From NCBI RefSeq assembly GCF_963676685.1, contig NC_092355.1, forward strand, positions 57,447,613 through 57,511,612: a stretch of DNA of 64,000 bases. Reading direction: 5' to 3'. Made by a program: the position numbers and the translations under genes. Source of the DNA: Mytilus edulis. Its lineage: Eukaryota > Mollusca > Bivalvia > Mytilida > Mytilidae. The notes below the pieces were generated by a model. It had not been told where the DNA came from. It worked only from the letters and a program-made list of their open reading frames with translations, and searched no databases. Below, piece after piece: positions 1 to 11,633 of the stretch (positions within the stretch are counted from its first letter, which is position 1; each line of letters opens with the position of its first letter).

Positions 1-190
1 GGATAAACAGTGAAAAGGGAGATAACTCTTACATAGAAAATGGTTCGCCTTAGCAGGGTGAAATTTAAAAGCCCATAAACTATATGATACCATATGAGAT
101 ATATCTAAGTGACATATTGCGAAACAAACATTTTGCGCAAGAACAAAATTTGGCGGAAGAAAAAAATAATAATAATAATAATAAATATAA
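1..190 (+). repeat. Dispersed repeat R1, tail fragment (copy a)
   Basis: The segment matches, with scattered substitutions, the tails of two further copies at about 1445-1620 and 2545-2710. All three end in a short A-rich/(TAA)n stretch. Only the tail lies in the window. No coding potential seen. The three in-window copies support the repeat call; the family is not identified. Confidence 0.7.
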
Positions 191-247
191 ATCAATTGCT
201 TTAAAAAGCAATTGTAGGGGGTCTTTCCCCCTTTAAAATTAATTGAA

Positions 248-292
248 TTGGGGGTGGGGGGGGGGGGGTGTTTGTTTGTTTGTTTGTTTCTG
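248..292 (+). repeat. Poly-G tract followed by (TTTG)n
   Basis: A G run at about 256-268 is followed by a TTTG/GTTT tetranucleotide repeat. It is simple sequence with no gene. The rest of 190-530 shows nothing recognisable. Confidence 0.8.
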
Positions 293-530
293 TATGGGGT
301 CTATATTATTGTTACCGGAGAAGTTTCATGTTTAGTTTGAAAAGTTTTTCTTTTATTTTAGGTACAGCGCGCGCGCCACATCACGTGACACGGGTTTATA
401 ATAACGAAAAGATAGTCTTTTTATTCCCTTTTAGGTGGGGACTTTGAACAGACAACATGTATAGAGACGGAATGCACACAATGTAATTTCTTTTGTCATT
501 GTAGGAAATTGACATTTCGATGACAGTTCA

Positions 531-581
531 CAAGCCTATATTAAACACATGAGACGGAAACATGATTGATTGATCATGATC

Positions 582-635
<54 letters not shown>

Positions 636-850
636 AGTTGGTTGGTTGGTTGGTTGGTTGGTTGGTTTAACACGTTGGTTGGGGTCAATTGAAACAGCGA
701 AAAAGAAACGAAGAAGATCTTGGACCCTATAATAAACACATGAGACGGAAACATGATTGATTGATTGATCATGATCATTATTGGTTGATTGATCATAATC
801 ATGATTGATTGATTGATTGACTGGTTGGTTGGTTGGTTGGTTGGCAAACA
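531..850 (+). repeat. Duplicated block with (GATT)n and (GGTT)n microsatellites
   Basis: A segment beginning near 531 (ending in ACATGAGACGGAAACATGAT) recurs at about 724. Each copy runs into GATT repeats followed by GGTT repeats, so this is a ~193-bp tandem duplication carrying two tetranucleotide arrays. The frames of about 105 codons on the minus strand are just these 4-bp repeats read through and are not annotated as genes. Confidence 0.8.
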
Positions 851-893
851 CACATAAAATTCTTCAAGGAGTGCCCCAAATCACATATGTACA

Positions 894-920
894 TGACCTT
901 GACCTTTGACCTTGTGACCT
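894..920 (+). promoter_or_regulatory. Cluster of AGGTCA half-sites (nuclear-receptor-like), inside repetitive DNA
   Basis: On the minus strand this stretch contains successive AGGTCA hexamers with 0-1 nt spacing, including AGGTCAAAGGTCA, a DR1 arrangement. The same cluster recurs at 1182-1206 and 2290-2314 within the R1 repeats. Half-sites like these bind RXR/HNF4/ERR-type receptors in animals. No adjacent gene is visible, so any regulatory role is inference. Confidence 0.25.
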
Positions 921-1181
921 CTGTCAAGGTCATTGCTTCACAATGTCATTGCAAAAGACCCTATGGGTCAAGGACCTTTTGTTTAAGAGTTTTGCCTAAT
1001 AATGGCTTTTTATAAACCATCAATGGGGGTTATGTCCCTTACATAATGGTAAAATCAATATAGTCATAACGTAACAAAGTTGCCCCTTGAAGTACTTAGC
1101 ATTTTTCACTGCTTAAATTTTCTGTATCTATATCCATTCAAGAGTTATAGGGAAATCAAAGACATATGAAAATCTAAAATA

Positions 1182-1650
1182 TGACCTTGACCTTTGACCT
1201 TGACCTAATTTTCTAAGTTAGGACCCAGGGGACTCAAATAAAAACATTCCAGGGTTATACGGTTAACGGTTTATGAGTTCAAAAAACATACCGACAAATT
1301 TATTCCGTAACGGTAGATAACTCCTATAAAATTTCATCGAATCGCTTCAATCCACATTAGCCAAAAATTTCTGAGGATGTAACGAACAATTTGTAAAAAG
1401 AATTTTGTCGCTTTCTTATTTTGTTAGGAAGGAGATGCACACACATGACAAACAGTGAATAGGGAGATAACTCTTACAAAGAAAATGGTTCGGCTTAGCA
1501 GGGTGAAATTTAAAAGCGCATAACCTATACGATACAATATGAAAAAAATCTAAGCGACATATTGCGAAACAAACATTTATCGCAAGAACAAAATTTGGCG
1601 GAAGAAAAAAAAAAAAAAATAATAATAATTAAAAACCAATTGTTAGAGAA
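1182..1650 (+). repeat. Dispersed repeat R1, copy b
   Basis: About 430 bp match 2290-2713 in the same order: the AGGTCA-rich stretch, a block with CATTCCAGGGTTATACGGTT, a block near GTAACGAACAATTTGTAAAA, then the GGGAGATAACTC tail and a short (TAA)n. The two copies are about 1.1 kb apart, so this is either a direct duplication or two insertions of one family. No open frame of note. Confidence 0.75.
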
Positions 1651-2289
1651 CAATTGAAAGTCTTTCCACACCAAAGAAATTATGATAAGAAGATAGTTTC
1701 TTTATACTGATGCGATTAATAACGGTTTAATTATATTTTTGAGTGATATAAGGGAAATAATATGCTACTTCCGGTGAAATTAATGTCACTTCCGGTCTCA
1801 TATGATAGCTTCTTTCACACTGATTCCAAAAATATATAGTTTCTATGTACTTTTGTATGTAGAATGGGACATAATTGGTCACTTCCGGTTTGTTGGAAGT
1901 CGTTTTTAGTCGTCAGTAATCAGTTTATGTATCAATATGACAAAATATATGGATTCTGAGTACTTTTAAATGTAAAAATTGCAAAAAAGGCTACTTCCGG
2001 TTTTTTCAAGGTCACTTCAGGTAGTCATTTTTCAAGGTCATTTGTCACCTAACCTTTTGTAAAAGGTCAAATGCCTTTATAATGAACTTAGTTAAAGTTA
2101 TAATCAAATAACCTCATATCATGACATTTCAGGGGCACCAACTCCTATAAGATGCCATTAAATCGTATAAGACTAAATGTAGCATATCTTCATTACAATA
2201 AAGCAGACATTTTGCACTTGTTCTTTTATATGTATCTTTCAAAGTGTCGGAGAAAATGCAAAAACAAGCAAAAGTCACAATTGAGAACT
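1651..2289 (+). other. Non-coding stretch with four ACTTCCGGT motifs
   Basis: No gene seen. The nonamer ACTTCCGGT occurs four times, at 1767, 1788, 1881 and 1993, all in the same orientation, with a fifth near-match (CACTTCAGGT) near 2014. It resembles the ETS/GABP core. The rest looks like decayed repeat. Confidence 0.5.
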
Positions 2290-2713
2290 TGACCTTGACC
2301 TTTGACCTTGACCTCATTTTCTAAGTTAGGACCTAGGAGCACCAAATAAAAACATTCCAGGGTTATACGGTTAACTGTTTATGAGTTAAAAAAACATACC
2401 GACAAATTTATTTTGTAAAGGTAGATAACTCCTATAAAATGTCATCGAATCGCTTCGATCCAAATTAGCCAAAAATTCCTGAGGATGTAACGAACAATTT
2501 GTAAAAGGAATTTTGTCGCTATCTTTTTCTGTTACAAAGGAGATGCACACAGATGATAAACAGTGAATAGGGAGATAACTCTTACAAAGAAAATTGTTCG
2601 TCTTAGCAGGGTGAGATTTAAAACCGTATAAACTATACGATACAATATACAAAATATCTACGCGACATATTACTAAACAAAAATTTCAGAATGTGGCGGA
2701 AAAAAAAAAATAA
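2290..2713 (+). repeat. Dispersed repeat R1, copy c
   Basis: Third and longest-matching copy of the R1 family, collinear with copy b. It leads directly through a (TAA)n tail into the hairpin minisatellite at 2736. No coding potential. Confidence 0.75.
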
Positions 2714-2985
2714 TAATAATCAGAAGAAAAACAATAAGTCTTTCCACAGAAAAGTGGAAAGACTTAATAATAATAATAATCAGAACAAATACAATAGGCT
2801 TTCCACAGAAAAGTGGAAAGACCTAATAATCAGAAGAAAAACAATAAGTCTTTCCACAGAAAAGTGGAAAGACTTGATAATCAGAACAAAAACAATAAGT
2901 CTTTCCACAGAAAAGTGGAAAGACTTAATAATCAGAAGAAAAACAATAAGTCTTTCCACAGAAAAGTGGAAAGACTTAATAACCA
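2714..2985 (+). repeat. Minisatellite of five perfect hairpins, period 51 bp
   Basis: Five units each carry an inverted repeat of AAGTCTTTCCAC and GTGGAAAGACTT with an AGAAAA loop (30 nt in all). The hairpins lie at 2736-2765, 2795-2824, 2846-2875, 2897-2926 and 2948-2977. The last four are spaced exactly 51 bp; the first spacing is 59 bp because of extra TAA triplets. The second unit has TAGG/CCTA in place of the outer arm. Both strands are open only because 51 is a multiple of three. Confidence 0.9.
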
Positions 2986-2999
2986 TATAAACATATGGA

Positions 3000-5937
3000 G
3001 ATTTGGTATGATTGCTTATGCAGCAAATTTCCACCAGACCACTTGACGTAGGGGTAAAATAATCTGATACTAGAAAGTAACCATATAAAAATAAGGAGAT
3101 GAGGTATAATTGCTAATGCGACAATTTTCCATCAGAGACCAATTGAAGTAGGGGAAAAACAATCTGATACTAGTTTATAACCATATAAAAATTAGGGGTA
3201 TGATGGTAAATGCAACAACTTCCCACCATAGACCAATTGACGTAGGGGCAAAACAATCTGATATCAAAATGTAACCATATAAAAATAAGGAGATGAGGTA
3301 TGATTGCTAATGAGACAACTTTCCACCAGAGACCAATTGACGTAGGGGAAAACCAATCTGATACTAGTATGTAACCAAACAAAAAATAAGGAGATGAGGT
3401 ATGATTGCTAATGCTATATCTTTCAACCAGGAACCAATTGGCGTACGGGGAAAACTATGTTATACTGGTATGTAACCATATAAATATAAGGAGATGAGGT
3501 ATGATTGCTAAAGCCACAACTTTCAACCAGACACCAATTGACGTAGGGGGAAAACAATGTGATACTAGTATGAAACCATATAAAAATAAGGAGATGTGGT
3601 ATGATTGCTAATGCGACAACTTTCCACCAGGGACCAATTGACGTAGGAGTAAGCAATTTGGGACTAGAATGTAACCATACAAACATAAGGAGATGTGGTA
3701 TGATGGCTAATGCGACAACTTTCCACCAGAGACAAATTGACGTAGAGGGAAAACAATGTGATACTAGTATGTAAAGATTCAAAAATAAGGAGATGAGGTA
3801 TGATTGCAAATGGGACACCTTTCAACAAGATACCAATTGACGTAGGGGGAAACCAATCTGATACTAGAATGTAATCATATAAAAATAAGGAGATGTGGTA
3901 TGATTGCTTATGCGACAATTGTCCACCAGAGACCAATTGACGTATGGGGGAAACCATTTGACACTAGAATGTAACCATATGAAAATAAGGAGATGTGGTA
4001 TGATTGCTTTTTATGCGACAACTTTCCACCATCACAGACCAATTGACGTAGGGGGAAAACAATCTGATACTAGAATATAACCATATGAAAATAAGGAGAT
4101 GTGGTATGATTGCTTATTCGACAACTTTCCACAAGATACCAATTGACATAGGGGAAAAACAATCTGATATAAGTATATATCTATATAAAAATAAGTAGAT
4201 GTGGTATGATTTCGAATGAAAAAACTTTCCACCAGAGACAAATTGACGTAGAGGGAAAACAATGTGATACTAGTATGTAACGATTCAAAAATAAGGAGAT
4301 GAGGTATGATTGCAAATGCGACAACTTTCAACAAGAGACAAATTGACGTAGGGGGAAAACAATCTGATACTAGAATGTAACCATATAGAAATTAGAAGAT
4401 GTGGTAGCTATGATTGCTAATGTGACAACTTTCCACGTGAGACCAATTGACGTAGGGGGGAAATAATCTTATTCTAGTATGTAACCATATAAAAATAGGG
4501 AGATGTGGTATAATTGCTAATGCGACAATTTTCCACCACCAGAGACCAATTGACGTAGGGGTAAAACAATCTGATACTAGTATGTAACCATATAAAAATA
4601 AGGAAATGTGGTATGATTGCTAATGCGACAACTTTACACAACAGAGACCAATTGACGTAGGGGGAAAACAATATGATATTAGAATGTAACCATATAAAAA
4701 TAAGGAGAAGAGGTATGATTGCTAATGTGACAACTTTCCACGTGAGACCAATTGACGTAGGGGGGAAATAATCTTATACTAGTATGTAACCATATAAAAA
4801 TAGGGAGATGTGGTATGATTGCTAATGCAACAATTTTCCACCACCAGAGACCAATTGACGTAGGTGTAAAACAATCTGATACTAGTATGTAACCATATAA
4901 AAATAAGGAGATGTGGTATGATTGCTAATGCGACAACTTTCCACAACCAGAGACCAATTGATGTAGGGGGAAAACAATGATATTAGAATGTAACCATTTA
5001 AAAATAAGGAGATGAAGTATGATTGCTAATGGGACAACTTTCCAACGGAGACGTATTGACGTAGGGGGAAATCAATCTGATACTAGTTTATATCCATATA
5101 AAAATAAGGAGATGTGGTATGATTGCTTATTCGACAACTTTCCACAAGAGACCAATTGACATAAGGGGAAAAACAATCTGATATAAGTATATATCTATAT
5201 AAAAATAAGGAGATGTGGTATGATTTCGAAAGAAAAACTTTCCACCAGAGACAAATTGACGTAGAGGGAAAACAATGTGATACTAGTATGTAACGATTCA
5301 AAAATAAGGAGATGAGGTATGATTGCAAATGCGACAACTTTCAACAAGAGACAAATTGACGTAGGGGGAAAACAATCTGATACTAGAATGTAACCATATA
5401 GAAATTAGAAGATATGGTAACTATGATTGCTAATGCGACAACTTTCAACCAGAGACCAATTGACATCATGACAAAACAATCTTATACTAAAATATAACCA
5501 TATAAAAACATGGAGATGAGGTACGATTGCTTATGCGACAATTTTCCATTAGAGACCAATTGACTTAGTGGAAAAACAATCTTATACTAAAATATAACCA
5601 TATAAACATATGGAGACTTGGTATGATTGCTTATGCAACAAATTTCCACCAGAGACCAATTGACGTAGGGGTAAAATAATCTGATACTAGAATGTAACCA
5701 TATAAAAATAAGGAGATGAGGTATGATTGCTAATGCGACAATTTTCCATCAGAGACCAATTGACGTAGGGGGAAAACAATCTGATACTAGAATGTAACCA
5801 TATAAAAAGAAGGAGATGAGGTATAATTCCTAATGCGACAACTTTCCACCACAAGAGACCAATTGACCTCGGGGGTAAAACAATCTGTTACTAGAATGTA
5901 ACCATATAAAACTAAGGAGATGAGGTATGATTGCTAA
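3000..5937 (+). repeat. Array 1, ~100-bp tandem repeat (left part)
   Basis: About 30 diverged units of roughly 95-103 bp. Landmarks per unit are AACCATATAAAAATAAGGAG, GGTATGATTGCTAATG, GACAACTTTCCACCAGAGAC, CAATTGACGTAGGGG and CTGATACTAG. No protein is supported; short frames are read-through of the unit. The core GACAACTnTCCA recurs as the unit of the arrays at 12776 and 41757. Confidence 0.9.
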
Positions 5938-6518
5938 ATAAAGGCAACAGTAGTATACCGCTGTTCAAAACTCATAAATCCATGGACAAAAAACAAAATC
6001 GGGGTAACAAACCAAAACCGGGGAAACGCATTAAATATAAGAGGAGAACAACGACACAACACAGAAACGGACCAAGCATCAGACAAAACACCACGAGAAT
6101 AACAAATATAGCATGAAAACCAAATACATGAATTTGGGATAGACACGTACCGTGCCACATATTATCTCAAAAATAAGAGAAAACACAAACGACTCAACGT
6201 TAAAATGCAACACACACAGAAACGAACAATAATATAACAATGGCCATCTTCCTGACTTGGTACAGGACACTTTTAAAGGTGAATAAAAGTGGTGGGTTGA
6301 ACCTGGTTTTATGGCATGCCAAACCTCGCACTTTAATGGCAAAGTTAAATATGACATTGAAATGACAACATAATATTACAGGACTACAATACAAATAAAT
6401 AGGAGAACATATTAGACAAAGAAAAACATGATTAATAGATAACAAAAAGCATCAGGTTTAAAATTCAATACGCCAAAAACGCGCCTTGTCCACACAAGAC
6501 TCACCAGTGACGCCCAGA
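5938..6518. mobile_element. 581-bp insertion in array 1, 6-bp target duplication, unclassified
   Basis: The array is interrupted inside a unit. TGCTAA lies on both sides (5932-5937 and 6519-6524), and joining the flanks restores a normal array unit, so this is an insertion with a probable 6-bp duplication. The inserted sequence shows no terminal inverted repeats that I can see and no substantial frame. It resembles a dispersed repeat that I recall from mussel genomes, but I cannot name the class; a short retroelement or non-autonomous element is possible. Confidence 0.6.
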
Positions 6519-9225
6519 TGCTAAAGCGACAATTTTCCATCAGATACCAATTAACGTAAGGGGAAAACAATCTGATACTAGTATGTAACTATATAAAAAG
6601 AAGGGGTATGCTTGCAAATGCGACACCTGTCCAAAAGAGACCAATTGACGTAGGGGGAAACAATCTGATCCTAAAATGTCACCACATAAAAAATAAGGAG
6701 ATTTGGTATGATTGCTAATGCGACAACTATCCACCAGAGACCAATTGACGTAGGGGGAAAACAATATGATATTAGAATGTAACCATATAAAAATAAGGAG
6801 AATATGTATGATTGCTAAACAACTTTCCACGTGAGACCAATTGACGTAGGGGGGAAATAATCTTATACTAGTATGTAACCATATAAAAATAGGGAGATGT
6901 GGTATGATTGCTAATGCGACAATTTTCCACCACCAGAGACCAATTGACGTAGGGGTAAAACAATCTGATACTAGTATGTAACCATATAAAAATAAGGAGA
7001 TGTGGTATGATTGCTAATGCGACAACTTTCCACAACCAGAGACCAATTGATGTAGGGGGAAAACAATCTGTTATTAGAATGTAATCATTTAAAAATAAGG
7101 AGATGAAGTATGATTGCTAATGGGACAACTTTCCACAAGAGACCAATTGACATAGGGGAAAAACAATCTGATATAAGTATATATCTATATAAAAATAAGG
7201 AGATGTGGTATGATTTCGAATGAAAAAACTTTCCACCAGAGACAAATTCACGTAGAGGGAAAACAATGTGATACTAGTATGTAACGATTCACAAATAAGG
7301 AGATGAGGTATGATTGCAAATGCGACAACTTTCAACAAGAGACAAATTGACGTAGGGGGAAAACAATCTGATACTAGAATGTAACCATATAGAAATTAGA
7401 AGATGTGGTAACTATGATTGCTAATGTGACAACTTTTCACGTGAGACCAATTGACATAGGGGGGAAATAATCTTACACTAGTATGTAACCATATAAAAAT
7501 AGGGAGATGTGGTATGATTGCTAATGCGACAATTTTCCACCACCAGAGACCAATTGACGTAGGGGTAAAACAATCTGATACTAGTATGTAACCATATAAA
7601 AATAAGGAGATGAGGTATGATTGCTAATGCGACAACTTTCCACAACAGAGACCAATTGACGTAGGGGGAAACCAATATGATATTAGAATGTAACCATATA
7701 AAAATAAGGAGAAGAGGTATGATTGCTAATGTGACAACTTTCCACGTGAGACCAATTGACGTAGGGGGAAATAATCTTATACTAGTATGTAACCATATAA
7801 AAATAGGGAGATGTGGTATGATTGCTAATGCGACAATTTTCCACCACCAGAGACCAATTGACGTAGGGGTAAAACAATCTGATACTAGTATGTAACCATA
7901 TAGAAATTAGAAGATGTGGTAACTATGATTGCTAATGTGACAACTTTCCACGTGAGACCAATTGACATAGGGGGGAAATAATCTTATACTAGTATGTAAC
8001 CATATAAAAATAGGGAGATGTGGTATGATTGCTAATGCGACAATTTTCCACCACCAGAGACCAATTGACGTAGGGGTAAAACAATCTGATACTAGTATGT
8101 AACCATATAAAAATAAGGAGATGAGGTATGATTGCTAATGCGACAACTTTCCACAACAGAGACCAATTAACGTAGGGGTAAACCAATATGATATTAGAAT
8201 GTAACCATATAAAAATAAGGAGAAGAGGTATGATTGCTAATGTGACAACTTTCCACGTGAGACCAATTGACGTAGGGGGAAATAATCTTATACTAGTATG
8301 TAACCATATAAAAATAGGGAGATGTGATATGATTGCTAATGCGACAATTTTCCACCACCAGAGACCAATTGACGTAGGGGTAAAACAATCTGATACTAGT
8401 ATGTAACCATATAAAAATAAGGAGATGTGGTATGATTGCTAATGCGACAACTTTTCACAACCAGAGACCAATTGATGTAGGGGGAAAACAATCTAATATT
8501 AGAATGTAACCATTTAAAAATAAGGAGATGAAGTATGATTGCTAATGGAACAACTTTCCAACGGAGACGTATTGACGTAGGGGGAAATCAATCTGATACT
8601 AGTTTATATCCATATTAAAATAAGGAGATGTGGTATGATTGCTTATTCGACAACTTTCCACAAGAGACCAATTGACATAGGGGAAAAACAATCTGATATA
8701 AGTATATATCTATATAAAAATAAGGAGATGTGGTATGATTTCGAAAGAAAAAACTTTCCACCAGAGACAAATTGACGTAGAGGGAAAACAATGTGATACT
8801 AGTATGTAACGATTGAAAAATAAGAAGATAAGGTATGATTGCAAATGCGACAACTTTCAACAAGAGACAAATTGACGTAGGGGGGAAGCAATCTGATACT
8901 AAAATGTAACCATATAGAAATTAGAAGATGTGGTAACTATGATTGCTAATGCGAAAACTTTCAACCAGAGACCAATTGACATCATGACAAAACAATTTTA
9001 TACTAAAATATAACCATATAAAAATATGGAGATGAGGTACGATTGCTTATGCGACAATTTTCCATTAGAGACCAATTGACTTAGTGGAAAAACAATCTTA
9101 TACTAAAATATAACCATATAAACATATGGAGACTTGGTATGATTGCTTATGCAACAATTTTCCACCAGAGACCAATTGACGTAGGGGTAAAATAATCTGA
9201 TACTAGAAAGTAACCATATAAAAAT
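6519..9225 (+). repeat. Array 1, ~100-bp tandem repeat (right part) with higher-order repeats
   Basis: Continuation of the ~100-bp array, about 27 units. A five-unit block is duplicated: roughly 7400-7905 and 7911-8416 correspond at an offset of 511 bp with only a few differences. Blocks near 4030-4340, 7115-7340 and 8615-8865 also correspond, and 5083-5640 resembles about 8600-9165. This indicates repeated segmental amplification. It ends at about 9225, where unrelated sequence begins. Confidence 0.9.
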
Positions 9226-10330
9226 GGTCAATGTTAGGTTTTTTTTGGGGTCTGTTTTTGTCGAGCCTGCAACTTTTGTTGCAGAAAGCTCGACATAGGG
9301 ATAGTGATCCGGCGGCGGCGGCGGCGGTGTTAGCTCACTTCTTAAAAGCTTTATATTTTAGGAGGTGGAAGACCTGGATGCTTCATACTTTGTCTATAGA
9401 TGCCTCATGTTACGAAGTTTCCGTCAGTCACATGTCCAATGTCCTTGACCTCATTTTCATGGTTCAGTGACCACTTGAAAAAAAAGTTAAGATTTTTTGT
9501 AATGTTGAATTCTCTCTTATTATAAGTAATAGGATAACTCTATTTGGTATGTGCTTACCTTGCGAGGTCCTCATGTATGTCAGACAGTTTTCACTTGACC
9601 TCGACCTCATTTCATGGCTCAGTGAACAAGGTTAAGTTTTGGTGGTCAAGTCCATATCTAAGACACTATAAGCAATATGGCTAGTATATTCGGTGTATGG
9701 AAGGACTGGATGGTGTACATGTCCAACTTGCAGGTGTCATTTGACCTTGACCTCATTTTCATGGTTCAGTGGTTATAGTTAAGTTTTTGTGTTTTGGTCT
9801 GTTTTTCTCATACTTTAAGCAATAGGTCTACTATATTTGTTGTATGGAATTATTGTAAGGTGAATATTTCTAGCGGACAGATGTTATCTGACCTTGACCT
9901 CATTTTCATGGTTCAGTGGTCAAAGTTAATTTTTTCAGTTTTGGTCTTTTTATCAAATACAAAGCCATAGGTCAACTATATTAAGCGTATAGAAATATTT
10001 TATGATCTATATATTAGTCACGCAGGTTTTATTTGACCTTGACCTCATTTTCACAGTTCATTGCTCAGTGTCAAGTTTTTGTGTTTTGGTCTATTTTTAT
10101 TAAACTATGAGTATTAGGTCAACTATATTTGTTTTATGGAAGCATTGTTAGCTGTACATGTCAGCCTGGCATGGGTCATCTGACCTTGACCCCATTTTCA
10201 TGGTTCATTGGTCTTTGTTTAGTTATCTTGGTTAATGTAACATTTATGTGACAGTTGTAATAAAGCTTTATACTTAAGACTATCAATATAATATCAATGA
10301 TTAGTAAAGAAGGCGAGACATTTCAGTGTG
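9226..10330 (+). repeat. Dispersed element: hairpin, (CGG)n, then six ~146-bp repeats
   Basis: It opens with a perfect compound hairpin at 9260-9294 (GTCGAGC/GCTCGAC outer stem, CTGCAAC/GTTGCAG inner stem, TTTT loop, AAA bulge). A (CGG)n run follows at about 9310-9327. Then come six copies of a unit marked by TTGACCTCATTTTCATGGTT, at 9445, 9601, 9747, 9894, 10039 and 10185 (spacings 156, 146, 147, 145, 146). It resembles a repeat I recall as widespread in bivalves; class unknown. The 79-codon frame at 9231 is not convincing. Confidence 0.7.
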
Positions 10331-10545
10331 TGCACTCTTGTTCAATAATCATTAGCAATATGTCAACTTTATTTTCTGTATAAAATATTGTATGGTGTAT
10401 ATATGTCTGTCTAATAGCATTTATCTAACCTGAGTTTCTGTCAATGCTTTTAGTTAAACCTTTATCTTTAAGACTTTCAGCATAAAACAATGGTCAGTAA
10501 AGCAGGTGGACATTTCAGCGTGTGCACTTTTGTTATTTATGTTTT
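10290..10545 (+). repeat. Duplicated tail of the preceding element
   Basis: A tail motif (AGTAAAGAAGGCGAGACATT, then a TCAG..GTGTGCACT stretch) near 10302-10345 recurs in diverged form near 10495-10540, about 190 bp later. It therefore looks like a repeated 3' end of the element starting at 9226. Confidence 0.55.
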
Positions 10546-10841
10546 AGATAAGAGAAAGGTTTAAATCATGTTTTTGTATTTAACATTACACTCAAGGTTT
10601 CCTTTGTTTATAACAGTGAGTTGTATGTTTTAAATTTAACACTGGGAGCCAAAAAAATACGCAAAGCAAGCTGAAGGATGCAAATAGCAGGAAAAAGATT
10701 GAAGACAACAACAAAGGTTTATAATTCACAATCAGATTTCATGCTTCTGTTAATGAAAATAAGGTTAAGTTTGATTATGACAATTTCCGCTTCTTGTGTT
10801 TATGAGTTTTGGCCCTTGTTTGTCTTTAAAATGACACTGAT

Positions 10842-10980
10842 CAGGGGCGGATCCAACCATTTTTAAAAGTGTGGGGGGGGGTCCAACCATATATCCCCAT
10901 TCAAAAGCATTGATCGTCAAAACAAAGGGTGGTTCCAATCCCTGGAACATCCTCCCTCGCCCCAACTGGATCCGTCACTG
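10842..10980. mobile_element. Short TIR element (MITE), 139 bp
   Basis: The left end starts CAGGGGCGGATCCA and the right end reads TGGATCCGTCACTG, giving imperfect terminal inverted repeats of the CAGnGnCGGATCCA type. CTGAT flanks both sides (10837-10841 and 10981-10985), consistent with a 5-bp target duplication. An internal G run lies at 10873-10881. No coding capacity. hAT-like by its CAG ends, but the short duplication leaves the superfamily open. Confidence 0.6.
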
Positions 10981-10985
10981 CTGAT

Positions 10986-11633
10986 AAATATAACAAAAAG
11001 ACGATTTGCTGTAACTGTGTTTTGTTATTGTCGGATATTGAGGGGCATTTGAAAAGTTCACATTATAATGAACAACAAACTTCATTTGGATGTGACGTAC
11101 CACACCTTCATGATAAGCTACTTAAAACTAAACCTGATACCCGACGGACAAATAAACTGAAACACAGAACAGAAAACATAAAGCACTCCTTCCCCCCTTT
11201 TTTTCATCGTAGGTGGGAATTTAAATGAATGATACATCAATAAAAAGCTCTTCATTATTTGGGATAGCAAACAATCATAAGCTTTGATTTCTGCTTTGGA
11301 AAAAAGTAAAGTTGATACATCTGTTCTTGATGCTTGACTGTTATGTAGTATTATTGAATTCTAATTTTATCGTCCATTAATATATATATATACTTATAAC
11401 ATTTCCGTCTTAAGGTATTATCCCGTGATTTCAAGTGTTTTCTGTCACGTGGTCTTCATTCATATTTGAATCAAACAATTGCCAAAGTTCAAGTAGTTTC
11501 TACAATTGTTGTGATATTGTGAATGTTCATTTTATGTAAATAAATGTAAACATTTTTTCCCCATCAGTTAAAATTTCCTGTTATCAGTTTAACATTGTTT
11601 GAAAAGGTGCGATATAGATCTTGCATATAGACA
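10986..11633. other. No gene or repeat recognised
   Basis: AT-rich sequence. The frame of about 99 codons that reaches 11228 begins inside the MITE and has no recognisable domain. I see nothing else in this stretch. Confidence 0.5.

Noticed and set aside
528-853. Overlapping 105-107-codon minus-strand frames rich in Asn/Gln/Ser
   Set aside because: They are GATT and GGTT tetranucleotide repeats translated in two frames.
2714-2985. CRISPR-like array of palindromic repeats
   Set aside because: The spacers are not unique (each is a variant of the same sequence), there are no cas genes, and the context is eukaryotic.
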